Source of the DNA: Sternotherus odoratus | Lineage: Eukaryota; Chordata; Testudines; Kinosternidae | Reading direction: 5' to 3' | NCBI GenBank assembly: GCA_032164245.1 | Contig: JAVMKO010000005.1 | Coordinates: 57,149,442-57,213,441, forward strand | DNA: 64,000 bases | Shown here: one piece after another, positions 23,858 through 36,656 of the stretch | How positions within the stretch are numbered: the stretch's first letter is position 1 | Layout of the letters: each line of letters starts with the position of its first letter | Program-made: the position numbers and the translations under genes | Notes under the pieces: model-generated | Told to the model about the DNA's origin: nothing | What the model saw: the letters and a program-made list of their open reading frames with translations, nothing else | The model's database searches: none

Positions 23858-23939
23858 GGTGCATCTAGAAAAGAACAAGGAAGTGGACAGGCTAGCAAAG
23901 GCTAAGGAAAGTGGAGTAGGGTGTTCACTGAAGGGGCTA

Positions 23940-24480
23940 GAGTGGTGCAGATAAGGTCAGTTAACCTTATAGGCTGTACCTGGTGGAAAATCTGGCTTGC
24001 CTGGAAATGACTAATAGCTGATAAAGCCCAGCTGGAGGAGAAGCTGGCTAAGATACAAAGACAGGAAGTTTGCAGCAGAAAAGGCTGCAGTGTGGAAGGT
24101 GGTAGTTGTTCTCTAGGTTTAGAGAGGGAAAAGCTTTGAGGGGTGGGTTTTCCCAAAAAGAGGGAGGAGCAAGCCAGTGGGAGGCAGAGTAGAGAAGCAG
24201 CCCGCTGAAAGAACAGTAAGGGTAGAGATTGTGCAGATTTTGGCTGCTGATTATAGGGTCTCTAGGCTGGAACCTGGAGTAGCAGGTGAGCCCAGGTTCC
24301 CCTACCTGCCACTGGGAAGTGGCACAGGATAGCTGGAGTCAGCAATTGGACAGCTGGTCCACAGAGACTTTGATACCCCAGAAGGGGGGACTACATAGTC
24401 ATCTAGCTGGCAGGCTGAGTCACAAGGAGAAAGAGAGCATTAAGATGCAGAGAGAGAGAGAAAAGCTACAAGATGAGTGA
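23940..24480. repeat. Unclassified interspersed repeat (probable)
   Basis: Words such as GCAGGTGAGCCCAGGTTCCC, CCACTGGGAAGTGGCAC and TTTGATACCCCAGAAGGGGGG look like a multi-copy turtle repeat that I recall, possibly LTR-derived. There are no gene-like frames and no recognised termini. Limits are approximate and the class is unknown. Confidence 0.35.
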
Positions 24481-27400
24481 ATGATGGAAGGGGGTCCTAA
24501 CCAGACTTTTTCAAATCTTAAAAATAACGTGTTTTGCTTTTAATTAGGTGTGATGAAGGCTTGGTTCTGGGCTTATTTAATTGGACTCCAAGAAGCCAAG
24601 GAACTGCCAAAGGGCTGGCTGTTTACTTTGTCCCGCTTCACTGTTAACTGAGGGTTGCTTTTTTTGGTGCGTGTTCCCTTTTCCCAGTCGTCTTGGGTTC
24701 CTCAGGGTCAGATTTGGCAAAGAGGTACAATGTGCATTGTGGTCTGCAGATGGTAATTTTGGGACAACTGTGCCATTATATTTGGATTTAATTTTTCTGG
24801 CCAAGAACAAAGTTTTCTGCTACTGAGTAAAAGAACTATTGGTACTTTAAAAATAAACCTCAATTATTAAAAATCTAGAGCTGGGGAAGCTTACTAAAAT
24901 TTTCCTATTTCTTAGTAATTTTAGATTTTGAGCTGAAACCAACCAGGACATTCCTCTTATCTCCCAAAAGTGACTATGTAAAAATAGCACCTTCTCACTT
25001 AATTGACCTGCTCCCTGTTTGTAATCAGAGTCAGTTCTGCTGACTTAAGTGACAAAGAAAATTGTTTATGCTTTTTGTTGCTGTAATACTGCAGAGTTAA
25101 AATAGCTAAGAGGGAGTGAACTAGAATCAATATATTGCGATAATATACCATCAGCAGAATCATTTGCTGAGTTTCAATCAGTAACTCTTGTGCACCTATT
25201 GATACTGGTGGGAATGCATAGCTATGCCTTAAATTGTCTATAATGTGGTGGTTTTGAAAATCCCCCACAGTGGCTGTGATATTCTCCCAGCTCCACTGGT
25301 GCAAGCGACAATGGGAGAGCTACTGTAAAATGTCTACTGGCATAGCTCTGTGCCATGATCCTAGTTTGGCCTTTGGAATCTCTTATAACTGACAATGACA
25401 CATGAGCGAGTAAACACCCAGCTTAACTCACAGACCTCAGCTTGAGTTGGCTGGGCAGTTAGTTATTAAAAAACATCTTTTCACGTATGTACTGTTCCCT
25501 TGGAACAAACAAGAAGCTCTGTAATGTGAGATTGGCAGAGTCAGTTTTCAGAAGAGCGAGACTGTACTTTGAAGACAGCAGTTTAAAAAACATTGGTTTT
25601 ACATGCCACACCTCAGCTTTTACTGGATTGCCACCATGTTCTGAGACCTTCGCTGAATGGCTGGAGGCCAAATTCTGATCTTAAATCCACCCCTGAAATC
25701 CTAATGGCATTCAATCATTGGAATCGAGAACTTGGCCCAGAAACTACCTAGAAATGTCTTCATGATTTTAAGACTATACCTTTTTTGTCCAGGCAGAAAT
25801 CAGTTTAGATTTGGAGGGGGACGATTTGTTACAACAATGACCATTTCTAACAATAGCAAGGCAAAGATGACTTTGACAGTGCAGCTTAAAGAAATGTACA
25901 AAAGTCAGTTCCACCAGTTATCTCAGTGTTTGTCCTGTGGACTTTACTGTTGTTTAATTGTTTCCTCCGTGTGTTTGTTAGTTTTGGAATTAAACTGTGC
26001 CATGGTGTCATCTCAGTTCAGTTACTAGTTCTGCCTACAAGGGCTCACTGAAATTTTGGCAGGAGTACATTAACATCTGTTCCTTTTATTTGGCTTTAAA
26101 AAAAAAAAGACTGCTGTTGAGGGACCCACACTGCAGAACAATTTTACTTTGTCATGGAGCAATTATTTGTTATGCATTTTGAATACTTTCCTGATTGTAT
26201 AAGATTTTTATTTTTGTTTCTACACAAAAAAAAGCAAACCGTGCTGGAGAAAGATAGAGCGCTCACTTGAATGCTTTGTGTCTCCCTTGATTGAGTCTAA
26301 AATTTCACTTTAATTTTAATAGCACAGTTTCAGTGAGAGTGCAGATCCTGAGCAGAAATATCTCTAATACCTATGGCTAAATCCTACATGAAAATGCATT
26401 AGACTGTTTGGAGAGTTGTTAATTATAAAGCATTTCTTAAATAGCAAAAAAGTGTTATTGACCACTATGAAACTTTGGAAACACCTGGAAAACAAAGGTC
26501 TTTTAAGCTCTGATGCCTCAGGAGTGCATTCAAAAAAGTTAGCTGACATTACTTCAAAACACATTTGATCCAGTTTCATTGGGGTGTGTGCTGCCTATAG
26601 GAATTGGAAAGATTTCTTCAGAAAGATTGGATTGCATCATTCCATATTTCCTCAGCATTAGGGGTATAGTCCCTGGAGCAGACATATCATTGAAAATGTG
26701 GTCCTGCTGAGAAGTCAGATCCCTTGTGTCACTTCAAAAACCATCATTGCTTTGCAGCTGCAGCAGCAGCAAAGTGAAGGCTCCAGAAAGAGACGAGTTG
26801 TGCTAAACAAAATCCTATTTTTTAGGAGTGAGCCCAACACACGAGGCTGCTTGTAAACTGATGTTTCTCTGCCCATTCTTCCGCTCTCAGGAGGCAGCTG
26901 GCACTCCCTCTGAGGGTATAAAGGAATGAGCGCCTGTGTAGTGGTAGAGCAGAGTAGGGCAAGGTGAAGGGAGGCTGGTAGATGCTAGCCTGGTCTCTGC
27001 TGGTGCTAAATCTCTGCTGAGGAGCTCAGGGCAGCAGCTCTGCAGTCCAGTCAGTCTACCAGGCATTAAAACTGCAGCTGCATGCTGTTTTGATTGGCTG
27101 AAGGAGCCCACCATGGACGGTCAGGATCTCCACTGGAAATAATTGTTTTCCTTTATGTGCTGCCTATCATAGTATCCCTAGGCTACTAAATGTGAGGGCT
27201 TGTTAGCTCAGTCCCCAGTAGGGGTCCATGTGGAGCTCTGCCGCCCCCATGGGGAACATCAAGAGGTGTTGTGTGCTGTCTTTTGAAGCACTATTTCTCC
27301 CAGTGCTACGGGGGATTGCTGTTAATGTGCCCCTCCCCCCCCCATCCCTTTGCAGCATGTGTTAGCCAGATCTCACTGTGCCACGGAACGGTCTCTTCCA

Positions 27401-27964
27401 AGTGTGCCTGCCCCCGGGCAAGGGGCACATGATTGGGAAAGGCCTTTTACATCCTCCTTGTGCACGTCGGCCACTCCCGGAACCTTAACTTTTAAATACG
27501 CATTAGCAATAACCCCTCTAAGTAACTCTAAACAGATCCACATAACATTCCAACTTCTCCCTTCAGCACAGACCTAGGACAATTAAACAGTATCTCCATT
27601 GTAGCCTGAACATAAACAGGCTTGTCCTCTGTTACTCCAACTGGGGAGAAGCGAGTTCCTCGGTCAGCGACTTCAATGAAGAACAGCCCGGCACCATTTC
27701 CCAGCTGTGACCATCTGGGGCCATCTGTTTGGTGGTGAGAACACCTGGAGTTAGATTCTCTCTTGCTCTGCCCCATGTAAAGCCTTTACAGAAGTATAAG
27801 GTGGGTGTAAAACGTCCCCATTCTGAGTAGGTAGCATTTCACGTTCACTTCGCACTTAAGTAAATTGACTGCACAAGATGCAGGGTGATAATGGATCACA
27901 TCCTATATTCCTGACTATCCACCAGTTTTATGCTGGCATAACTCCCTGAAGCCAACAGAGTCAC
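24481..27964. other. Sequence without recognised gene
   Basis: A poly-A stretch lies at 26098-26109, a short CAG/CTG run at 26756-26772 and a C-run at 27330-27342. The frames at 24999-25304 and 25732-26028 have no recognisable domain. Confidence 0.4.
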
Positions 27965-27967
27965 ACA

Positions 27968-28633
27968 GGCCATGGTTACAATTACAGGATTATAGCGCTT
28001 TTGGTTATAGCTGTACCCATATACAGCAATAGGTATAGCGCTATAGCATGTCCTGGCTTGGCCACATTTGCAGAACTTGCAGCGGCACAGGGAGTTGTGC
28101 ATTATGGGCAGCTATCCCAGCATTCAGCTGGGTGCAACGTGCTTTTCAAACAAGGTGGGTGAGGGGAATCGTGTAGTGTGTATGCAGACGGAGAGAGCGA
28201 GGGATTTTCTACGGCTGAAAGTCTTGTAATCAGTGAGTGTCCTTTGTAATTAGAGCCTGCTATAGTTTCTCGGTCACAGAGCTCCCTTTGTAAACATTTG
28301 CAGTGGTTATCTGCGGAGTTAAGAGAGAAACTCTGAAAAGGTACTTCCAAATTCCTCTTGCCGTTTTCAAAACAAAGCGAAGAGTCGTCAATTGCCTGAA
28401 ATGGCTCGGAGGCGTGCCAGAGATCACTTATAGCGTAATGACTGTTTACACTTGCCATAACACGCTACAGGGAATACGTAATAGCTGTTATTCTTCAAGG
28501 AAGGGAGGATTACCAGGAGTGGTATAACTGTAGGTTTATAGCGCAATACATGCCTTGCCAGTGTGGACGGGTAGAGAGTTATAGCGCTCCTGGAGGCTTT
28601 ATAGCACTATAAAGTGCCAGTGTAACCAAGCCC
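27968..28633. mobile_element. Long miniature element with TATAGCGCTATA palindromes
   Basis: The left end GGCCATGGTTACAATTACAG mirrors the right end CACTGG/AGTGCCAGTGTAACCAAGCCC, giving roughly 20-base inverted termini. Subterminal words TATAGCGCT, GGTATAGCGCTATAGC, TTTATAGCGC and TTATAGCGCTCC recur. ACA is repeated at 27965-27967 and 28634-28636, fitting a 3-base target duplication as in Harbinger-type elements. The 118-codon minus frame inside (28102-28458) has no recognisable domain. Confidence 0.65.
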
Positions 28634-28636
28634 ACA

Positions 28637-29343
28637 GAGACAAAAATGGGGCAAAAGAGTGAAGATTCAGGCCCACAGGCTAGGAAGACCTCATTTGCCA
28701 AGCTCAGAGATCAGGTAAACCAAGCCTCTTGAGATGCTCTAGTTAGAAATCAAACTTCATGCTTCAGCTAACCTGTAATTCCAGTTCCAAGCCTTGTAAA
28801 AATGCTGCAGACTTTCTCTCCTGTCTCATTCTTTTGCCAATTCCCCTGGTCAAGCAGCTGGCATGCAGTCTGTTCTGCAGATGGTCCTGCGATAGCATGA
28901 GTACAGCTGTGTATAGCCAATTTACAGGTATTTCAACTTGTAATGGATAGCTAGAAAACAGCTAGACAGAAACGTGTCAGTCTCATGTGCACCATGTCCC
29001 CTTTACACCTCCCAGGCCATGTAAAGGGGCCTAAAACTGGTTATTAATTCTATTTACATAGTCATTCAGATATTGCATGTAATTTCCCTTGACTGTGTTC
29101 ACATCCCCTTAGTGTTTTCTTTGTGCCCATTCTCATCAATGAGTTTGCTGGAAAGAATCTTAATGAACAAAACAGCAAATAGTTTAAAATTCACTTAACA
29201 TGTTCAGACAGAGCAGGGGAGATAATCATTTACTTTTACACCACTTGTTCAGTTCTAGTACCAGAGAGGTGTAAAGGGGCATTAGTACAAATGAGAATAA
29301 GTGGATTTTGAATTTGTAAATTTAAGCATTTGCTCAAGAAACA
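28637..29343. other. Sequence without recognised features
   Basis: AT-rich DNA; no gene or repeat recognised. Confidence 0.4.
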
Positions 29344-29615
29344 TGATCGTAGAATATCAGGGTTGGAAGGGACCTCAGGAGGTCATCTAGTCCAACCCCC
29401 TGCACAAAGCAGGACTAACCCCAACCAAATCATCCCAGCCAGGGCTTTGTCAAGCCTGACCTTAAAAACCTCTAAGGAAGGAGATTCCACCACCTCCCTA
29501 GGTAACCCATTCCAGTGCTTCACCACCCTCCTAGTGAAAAAGTTTTTCCTAATATCCAACCTAAACCTCCCCACTGCAACTTGAGGCCATTACTCCTTGT
29601 TCTGTCATCTGCTTC
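29344..29615 (-). mobile_element. CR1 LINE, 5'-truncated 3' end
   Basis: GTAGAATATCAGGGTTGGAAG and GGGACCTCAGGAGGTCATCT open the region, the reverse complement of a CR1 3' UTR. The minus-strand frame at 29383-29574 encodes the end of CR1 ORF2, with [20 protein letters not shown] and [18 protein letters not shown]. The frame is intact over this stretch, so the copy is fairly young. Confidence 0.9.
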
Positions 29616-31659
29616 TTAGTTATGCTCATCCATTCAGGGAACAGAAAAATGCCATGTCACCTGTATATCCAGTGAAAATTGGCCAATGCTAAATTCTAGA
29701 TATTTGATACTCACAACTAATTAATCATGATCCTTAGACCAAAAATGGTGTTCTATCTGGTGACTGGGCTTGAGATAATTTAAGATGGGGATGCAATTAC
29801 TTAAGCTCCATGTGGGGCTACAATGAGCCCTGTAATGAAATTGCAATGAATAACCAAAATATGGAAACAATTGGATGCCTGAATCCAGTTTCTAATGGCC
29901 AAGTGTCCATACACTCCCCCACAAAAACTACAGCTGCAAGTGGGATTCTTGTTAGCAGTGCCAGAAGAGAGATGGGGGACTGAGGGCTCATTCATACTCT
30001 TGGACTGCAGAATCAGTCCCTGAATGGGCATACTAATAGAGGAGATGGTCTCCAAAGAAGAGGCTTGAGGCATGTGAGTTGGGGAGTGTAAGAAAGGTTC
30101 ACACAGCTGCCATTTGTGCTCATCCTTTTTTCCAAAAGTATAGGGAGGACTTCATTTTGCACTGATGATACATCAGTCAGGCACTTTTTACTGTTACTAA
30201 AAATCACTTGAAAATTGAAAGCGGTTTTTAAAAATATTTTTTCTCCTTTCATATTCACTGCTTTTACCCAGTGTGACTCCATTGAGTTGAGTGGAATTAC
30301 TCCAGAATTACACTGATCTGAGAGCAAAATCAGGTCCATGATTCTTACCCCTGGTAGTAAGTGGCAGTACAGGGAGTCTGAATGGCTGTAAGATTAAGCA
30401 TTCCTCATCATTGTCTGTCTGTTTTACATTAATGATCAGGTGAGTTTCAAGATGCACTGACAGCTCTATATCACATCTCTATTGATGGCCTGCTTCTGCT
30501 CCCACTGAATTCAATAGCAAAACTTCCATTGACTGCAATAGGAGTAGGATCAGGCCATTGTACTGTAGATCCTCATTCTTCTTAGTAAGACATTGAATAA
30601 ACCAGAAACAATAAAAACTCAGTTAATCTTTGGACATTCACTAAGCATTCATTCATTTACACAATCTCTAAAGAAAACTATCTATATGGGACTATTGGGA
30701 TACCAATTTCTTTGGGACCAAAACAAAATAATCCCTCTTGACATCATTGTCTTACAAATAATATGAAAATCAAAGTCAATTTGAAAAGCAAATTTTGGAC
30801 TCAGCAGATTCTTAGCCTTATGCTGATACAAATTAAGGTACTGCCTGGACAATGTCTTTTATTTTATCTCTCAAGGTATTAAGAGACCAGGAAGAAGGAT
30901 AAATTGCAAGGTTTGTTCCAGTAACAAATCAACATTTTTCATTTACTATCCAGAATGCCATTTCTGTGAAACAGGCCCTAGAATATAAATCACCATGCAG
31001 TATACTTACGCTTATAAAATATGCTGGTTAGGAGGAAAAAAAGATCCCTCAGGATTATTTTCCATTTTCATCTGCTTATAACTCTTGATTTTTTTGCTGG
31101 AGGAATGTGCTGAAAGAAAAGGTTTTGTCTGGATGATAGGAGATAGGAAATTGTGCAGAACTCTCCTATTCCCTGAAAGAGGGACACAATACTTATAGGG
31201 TGGAATTTTCAAAAGTGCTCAGGCAATTTGGTTAAACAGTGGGGTGTACTTTCATGAAAATGTTGTCTCTTTTAAAACCAAAACAACAACAAAAACGAAA
31301 AACATCAAAATAGAAAACTTTTTCAATTTTTCTGAACAGCTGTAGCATATTTTAGCCTTACTATTCTCTCATTGAAGTTGTAAGGAAATCTCCCATTGGC
31401 TCCAGTGGTAGCAGATGTAGGCCAATACGGAGTGCTTTGGTAAATCAATGTGTTTATGAAACATGGAACAAAATGAAACCCCATAACATAAAATCAGAGC
31501 CCAAGAGAAAACAACCTTTTAGAGGATTTCTCTTTCAAAGAGATTGCAAAAGGTACAGGTAGGCAAGGTTAAATACTGCCAGATTGTGTTGATGGCTGAA
31601 TTTGCTACATTATTCATGTACCAAGAAGAGAGAAGATCATTCAAAACAACTTATTACAA
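29616..31659. other. Sequence without recognised gene; small palindromic repeat
   Basis: Near 30494-30556, CTGCTCCCACTGAATTCAATAG is mirrored by ATTGACTGCAATAGGAGTAGGATCAG, a short palindromic repeat of the CCATTGACTTCAATGG type. No gene is seen. Confidence 0.4.
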
Positions 31660-31775
31660 ATCCTCTGGAGCAGGGTCCATCATTTTGTTCTGTGTTTGTA
31701 CAGTCCCTAGCACAATGGAGTTCTGATGTATGACTAGCACTTGTAGGCTCTACCACAATACAAATAATAAAAGGA
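31660..31775 (+). repeat. SINE 3' tail
   Basis: GCAGGGTCCATCATTTTGTTC, GTTTGTACAGTCCCTAGCAC, AATGGAGTTCTGAT and CACAATACAAATAATAAAAG match the tail seen at 53110-53222. The head is missing. Confidence 0.65.
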
Positions 31776-34700
31776 GAGAGTATTTTCTTAAGAGCAGCAA
31801 CTTCCAGTTGTAGCTAAACACACATTTCAATACAGACAACATGCTGTAAAAACGTAAGAGTTCCATTGAGAAGTAGTAGCTGTTACCAAACTACTGCTGC
31901 TTATATAGGGTGAAATTCATCTCCAATATTATTATTGTTACCTGGGGGGAGGAGACCCGAATAGCAAACATATCCATTTTGATCCCATTGAATTTGACTG
32001 AAAATGAAGATTTTTCATTCAGAAAATGGTGGGAAATTTTTCTGAATAAAATGAAAAATTTTCATTGTGTTTTGAAATTTGTAGTAGAAAAGAGTCCCCT
32101 ATTTTATGACCAGCCTTTGTCAGCAACAAGTGTAATACTGCATACTGGCTGCAGGATATGTTGTACCTTTAAACTTTCTGCTGAAGATTAATCCTTTATA
32201 ACACAAATTGCCCTTCTAGTAGCTTCTTCATAGACTGTGACATTCACATTAATTACATTGAACTCTGAATGCAAGGGCAAATCCATCCTGAGTGATGGGA
32301 TGATTTGCAATTGCCAGCTTGTGAACTTAGCTGTTTTTGTGTGTTGCGAAAGGTTCTGAGCCCAGTTGTCAATATGAAATGCTTCAGTTCTATATTTTGC
32401 CCACATATGCTCAGCTACATTTATTTATAATCCATGTGCCAGTGCCTTGTGCCTGACCTTAGGTTTACCTTGAATTTTGTAGACTGAAGAAACCAATTAT
32501 TAAGTAGCTATAAGAAGCAAAAAGACAGCCTTGGAAAAAACAGGATAGGAGATGACTTAAGAAAATGTAAAACAAATCTCATCATGTAACTGAACAGACT
32601 TAGCTATCTTTTCTGGTTACAGCCAATTATGCCATGTTTCTGGGCAAATGCTTCATGCCAGATCTATTGATTATTCTCTGCTGCCTGTAGAATTTTTAGA
32701 AATGTGAAACTTGACCTGCAGCTAATGTGGTCTAATATATTGTGATCAATTTGTGGGGACAGTAAGAGGGAAGTTCTGGGGAATTTATGGATATTGTCTT
32801 TAAGGTGCAGCTTTGCATTATAAAAAGTACAATGCAACGACATTCCCACCTTCAGTGAAAAATGTTTTCCAGACTCTCCAAAAAGGGAATCTACGTGATG
32901 CTGAAGTGAAGCATCTGGGCTGAAACACATCGGTTGTCTAATAATCAATTCACAGCAACAGATTTAAAACCTGGGTCTGATTGTGTCTTTTATAGGGTAA
33001 TAAGGAACCAACCAGATCTACTTAGTAGTTACAACCAAAGCAAGCAACCCAGTAGCTGCAACTCTGACACAGTGACAGTCTTATAAACACAAACTAGAAG
33101 AATCAGAACATGAAACTCAGCAAATTGTGAATAAAGTTTAGTCAGCTTTGTTAATTACTATGAGACAAAGTGTATTTAGACACAGAGCACTTAAAAAAAA
33201 CTCCTTAATGAGTAAACTAAACCCCAAAAATATCAGTTAACAATTAAAACAGTGAGCAGCACAACTGTCAGAGAAGATTCAAGACTGAGGATATATCCAA
33301 AAAGCCTGTATGCAAATTCTCATGTGGGTCATCAGAAACTTTCATAGAGCAATTAGAGGTCCCTTGTCACTTATAGTTGAATAACTTTTCCTGATTTTTC
33401 ATTAAGGAAACTACAGCAACAAGGGTGATATATTCCTAGGTGAAAGTCAATAACAGTTGTGTGTGTTGAATGCACGTGCTGGATAAGAAAAGCCTATTTC
33501 TCAAAGCAACCTTAGTATTGTAGTCTTCTCTGGCTATGCACATTTTTGTTTTATCTTACTGCACAATAACCAGGCTAATTTTGGGATCCTGTGCACAAGC
33601 GAGGTGTAGGGGTTGCTCACTGGGAGGTTCTGCAGAGAGCCTTGGGACAGACAAGGGGTGGGAGCAAGCATTCTCTCACATCAAAGAGCACCCAGAGACC
33701 CACTCTGCAGCTGCTGCACCTTCCTTTCCCTGAAGGGGGTGCGGCTGACATGACTCCACAGTCATGGGCTCCAGTAATGACATCTCTATCCTTATCCCAC
33801 TGTACCTCTCCAAACCCCTTGTAGACTAGAAAATCCAGTCCTGCTGAGACTGTTGGTGGGGATGAGGACCTCCAACATGTAAAAGCATGAGCTGCAACTG
33901 CTTGAGCTACGTACTAAGACCCTTTACTCATCACAGCTCTTGAGCACTGTTTACCTATAGACACATGAGTGAACCCGTTGACTTCAAAGTTAAACCCATG
34001 TCTCAGTGCTTTGCTAGATAGGGGGCTCAAGGCTTCATATGACCTAGCTAGAAGAGTGTAACAAAGGCCTACATTCTCCTAGTGTGAGTTACACTAGAGC
34101 ACAGGTTGTGTCCTGGAGCTGTGCTCTGTTGTGCCCAGGGGGTGTGGCCCTATCAGAAGCCCAAGTCACTCTTCCCCCCACCACATCACATAACAGAAGT
34201 ACACTGAGTCTGCTCCACTGTTAGGCCTTTAAGACCACAGAAGTGAGGCTGTGACTTTGGGAGGGGAGGTAGGATTTGCCTTTCTGTCTATTTACTAGTC
34301 AGAGCAAGAGATGAAAAATGAACCAGCGACCGCCAGACCTCGTGGCACTATGAACAACATCACTGTTGGCTCAGAGCTCCTGTAAATTGGCCAGAACTAA
34401 GTGACTAGGGCTGAATGCTAGAGTGTTTAAATTGTTCCTCATATTGTCTTGTCTCTTTTAAATTGGAAGCTCATCTGTGCAAGGAACATGGCTTGCACAC
34501 TGCTTTACACAAACACTGTAAGCCTACAGTGTTATAAGCATTCTTTTAAATAGTAATACGGTAACATTTGCTTCTGCTCTAAATTCTTGTATATAAGTAG
34601 TTTGAAAGTCCACTGAAGTCAGTGGTGGTCTTCCCATAGATTTTTTTAAAAAATGGGTTTTGGACAGGGTCTACAGTGAAGAGAAGTTGATGGTATGGAT

Positions 34701-34831
34701 TGTATTGTTGCTCTGCATATCCAGCTATCAAACCATTTCTTTGTCCCACCCACAGCTCTCAAATTTTCATTTATTTAAGGAAACATCTGAACACTCAACT
34801 AAATTGCCTCCTTGAGATGCTCCGATAGTCT
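31776..34831. other. AT-rich sequence without recognised gene
   Basis: The part at 31990-32090 is rich in GAAAA/TTTTC words, like the stretch at 1455-1850. No gene or clear element is seen. Confidence 0.4.
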
Positions 34832-34891
34832 GATCCAAAATCCATTAAGGTCAATAGAAACACTCCCATTGACTTCAATGGACTTTGGATC
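34832..34891. repeat. Short palindromic repeat
   Basis: GATCCAAAATCCATTAAGG...TCAAT (34832-34855) mirrors ATTGACTTCAATGG...TTTGGATC (34868-34891) with few mismatches. The loop is about 12 bases. Similar single arms occur near 1929 and 57190. Confidence 0.7.
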
Positions 34892-35935
34892 GGGCACATT
34901 GTGAACTGCTTCCTATGGTTTACACCCAATCAATAGCAAGGTTATCTAATTAAATCTGTATCTGCTTTATGGAGAAAACACCACCAGTTCAAGATTATCA
35001 GATTGCAAATAATTATTTTGTTGCCTCTTTGTCCATCCATCCTCTCAATCTCATCTATCATGTCCAAGATATTTATATTGAGGTCTGAGATGTCTAGAAT
35101 TGATAATTTTCAAGTATGTGAATAGCGCAAAATCTTATTCTTGATTTACTTGTGCATTCAAATGAATCCTTGCAAAGATTGTGGAATGACAGCAGTTACT
35201 AAATGGTTATGGCTACAACTGAGTTTCCACTGAAAGCCTCATTTTGTTCTCTTATCCCTTCAAAAAGAACTACAGGGCCTCAAAATTGGTAGGTTAGATC
35301 TGGATCAAAGGTAGAATTTTTGAAGAAAATTTGAAGGGAATCAGACATGTGGTTATTAAATTATGGCATCCTAGAGCTTTAAAAAGAGTTCTGGATTTTT
35401 TTGTCATTGTGTAGTAAAATAAATTGAAAGATGAGTTACACAACCTACCTTACTGGACTCTACTCAATAGCAGAGGCCTGGTGCACAGGATAATCTAGCT
35501 GGTTAAAATCAAATGGCCAAAGTTGTTGTTTTTTTAATAACATTGTTAGGGAAGGTGAACTTCATATGGGATATCAAAGGACTGGGAGGCCTAAGATCTC
35601 ATTTAAAAAAATAATCTGCAAAAGACTCATAGGTTTTCAGGAAATGCATAACTTCCAAATTCTTGTATCAGAGGGATATCCATGTTGGTTGCTTTTCCAA
35701 ATTCTTGCAAGCAGAGGGAGCAGAGTAGGGGGGTGGGGGGCTTGCTTTGGATTCTCTCCATCTGCTAAGTTTGAAGCCTATAGAAAGAGGGCAGATGACC
35801 TTCTACTGTCCTCCCTCCCAAGCCCCCTGTTTTCACTCCACCCTGCAGATATGCTGAGGTCTGCAGGAAGGAAATCCTGTCTCTACAGACCTCCAGAGAT
35901 GGGTGCATGTGGCAGAATTGGGCTGGGGTTCTAGA
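34892..35935. other. Sequence without recognised features
   Basis: The frame at 35566-35934 (122 codons) has no recognisable domain and runs to the edge of the next transposon. It is probably fortuitous. Confidence 0.4.
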
Positions 35936-35943
35936 TAGTAGGA

Positions 35944-36648
35944 CAGGGGTGGGCAAACTACAACCCGTGGGCCACATCTGGCCTGCGGGACCGTCATGCC
36001 CAGCCCTTGAGCTTGCCGGGAAGGGTCGCCCCAGCCCCTCCCCTGCGGTACCTCCACAGCCACACCACCACATGGGCAGCGCTCCGGGGGAGTGGGGCTG
36101 CGCGGCAACATGTCTGGCTTTGGTCACTGCCCTGAACAGCATGGTAAGGGGGACAAGGGGTTGGATGAGGGGCAGGGAGTCCCGGGGGCAGGGAGCAGTT
36201 GGATGAGGTGGAGGTTCTGCGAGGGCAGTCAGGGGATGGGGAACGGGGTGGGGGTGGTGGATAGGGAGTGTGAGTCCTGGGGGTCTGTCAGAGAGCGGGG
36301 ATGTGGATAGGGGTGGGGCAGTCGGGGGGGGGGGGGTTGGATAGGTGGTGGAGTCCCAGGGGGATGGTTAGGGGCAGGGGGGGTGTTTCTGGAGGGGGTA
36401 GTCAGGGGACAAGGAGCGGGAGGCTTAGATAGGGGGTGGAGTTCTGGGGGTGGGGGGTTTCTGCAGGGACAGTCAAGGAACAAGGAGTGGGTGGGGGGTT
36501 GGATGGGTCAGGGATTCTGAGGGGGCAGTCAGGGGGTGGGAAGTAGGAGGAGGTGGATAGGGGGCGGGGCCAGGCTGTTTCGGGAGGCTCTCCATACAAT
36601 TTTGCAACCCCGATGTGGCCCTCAGGCCAAAAAGTTTGCCCACCCCTG
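35944..36648. mobile_element. Non-autonomous hAT-type transposon with G-rich interior
   Basis: Begins CAGGGGTGGGCAAACTACAA and ends AAAAGTTTGCCCACCCCTG, giving 16-base perfect inverted termini. Eight-base flanks TAGTAGGA (35936-35943) and GAGTAGGA (36649-36656) differ at one base. Inside, about 36130-36560 is an irregular array of G-rich units with GGTTGGATAGG, GGGGCAGTCAGGGG and GGAGTCCTGGGGG words. The proline-rich minus-strand frames at 35765-36599 are products of this array and not genes. Confidence 0.88.
36130..36560 (+). repeat. G-rich irregular tandem array
   Basis: Many runs of three or more G, including one of about 13 at 36325-36338, separated by short spacers. The strand is purine-rich. 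The unit length varies, so I give no period. Confidence 0.75.
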
Positions 36649-36656
36649 GAGTAGGA

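Noticed and set aside
35765..36599. Proline- and glycine-rich frames up to 125 codons
   Set aside because: They come from the G-rich array inside the transposon at 35944-36648 and have no domain.
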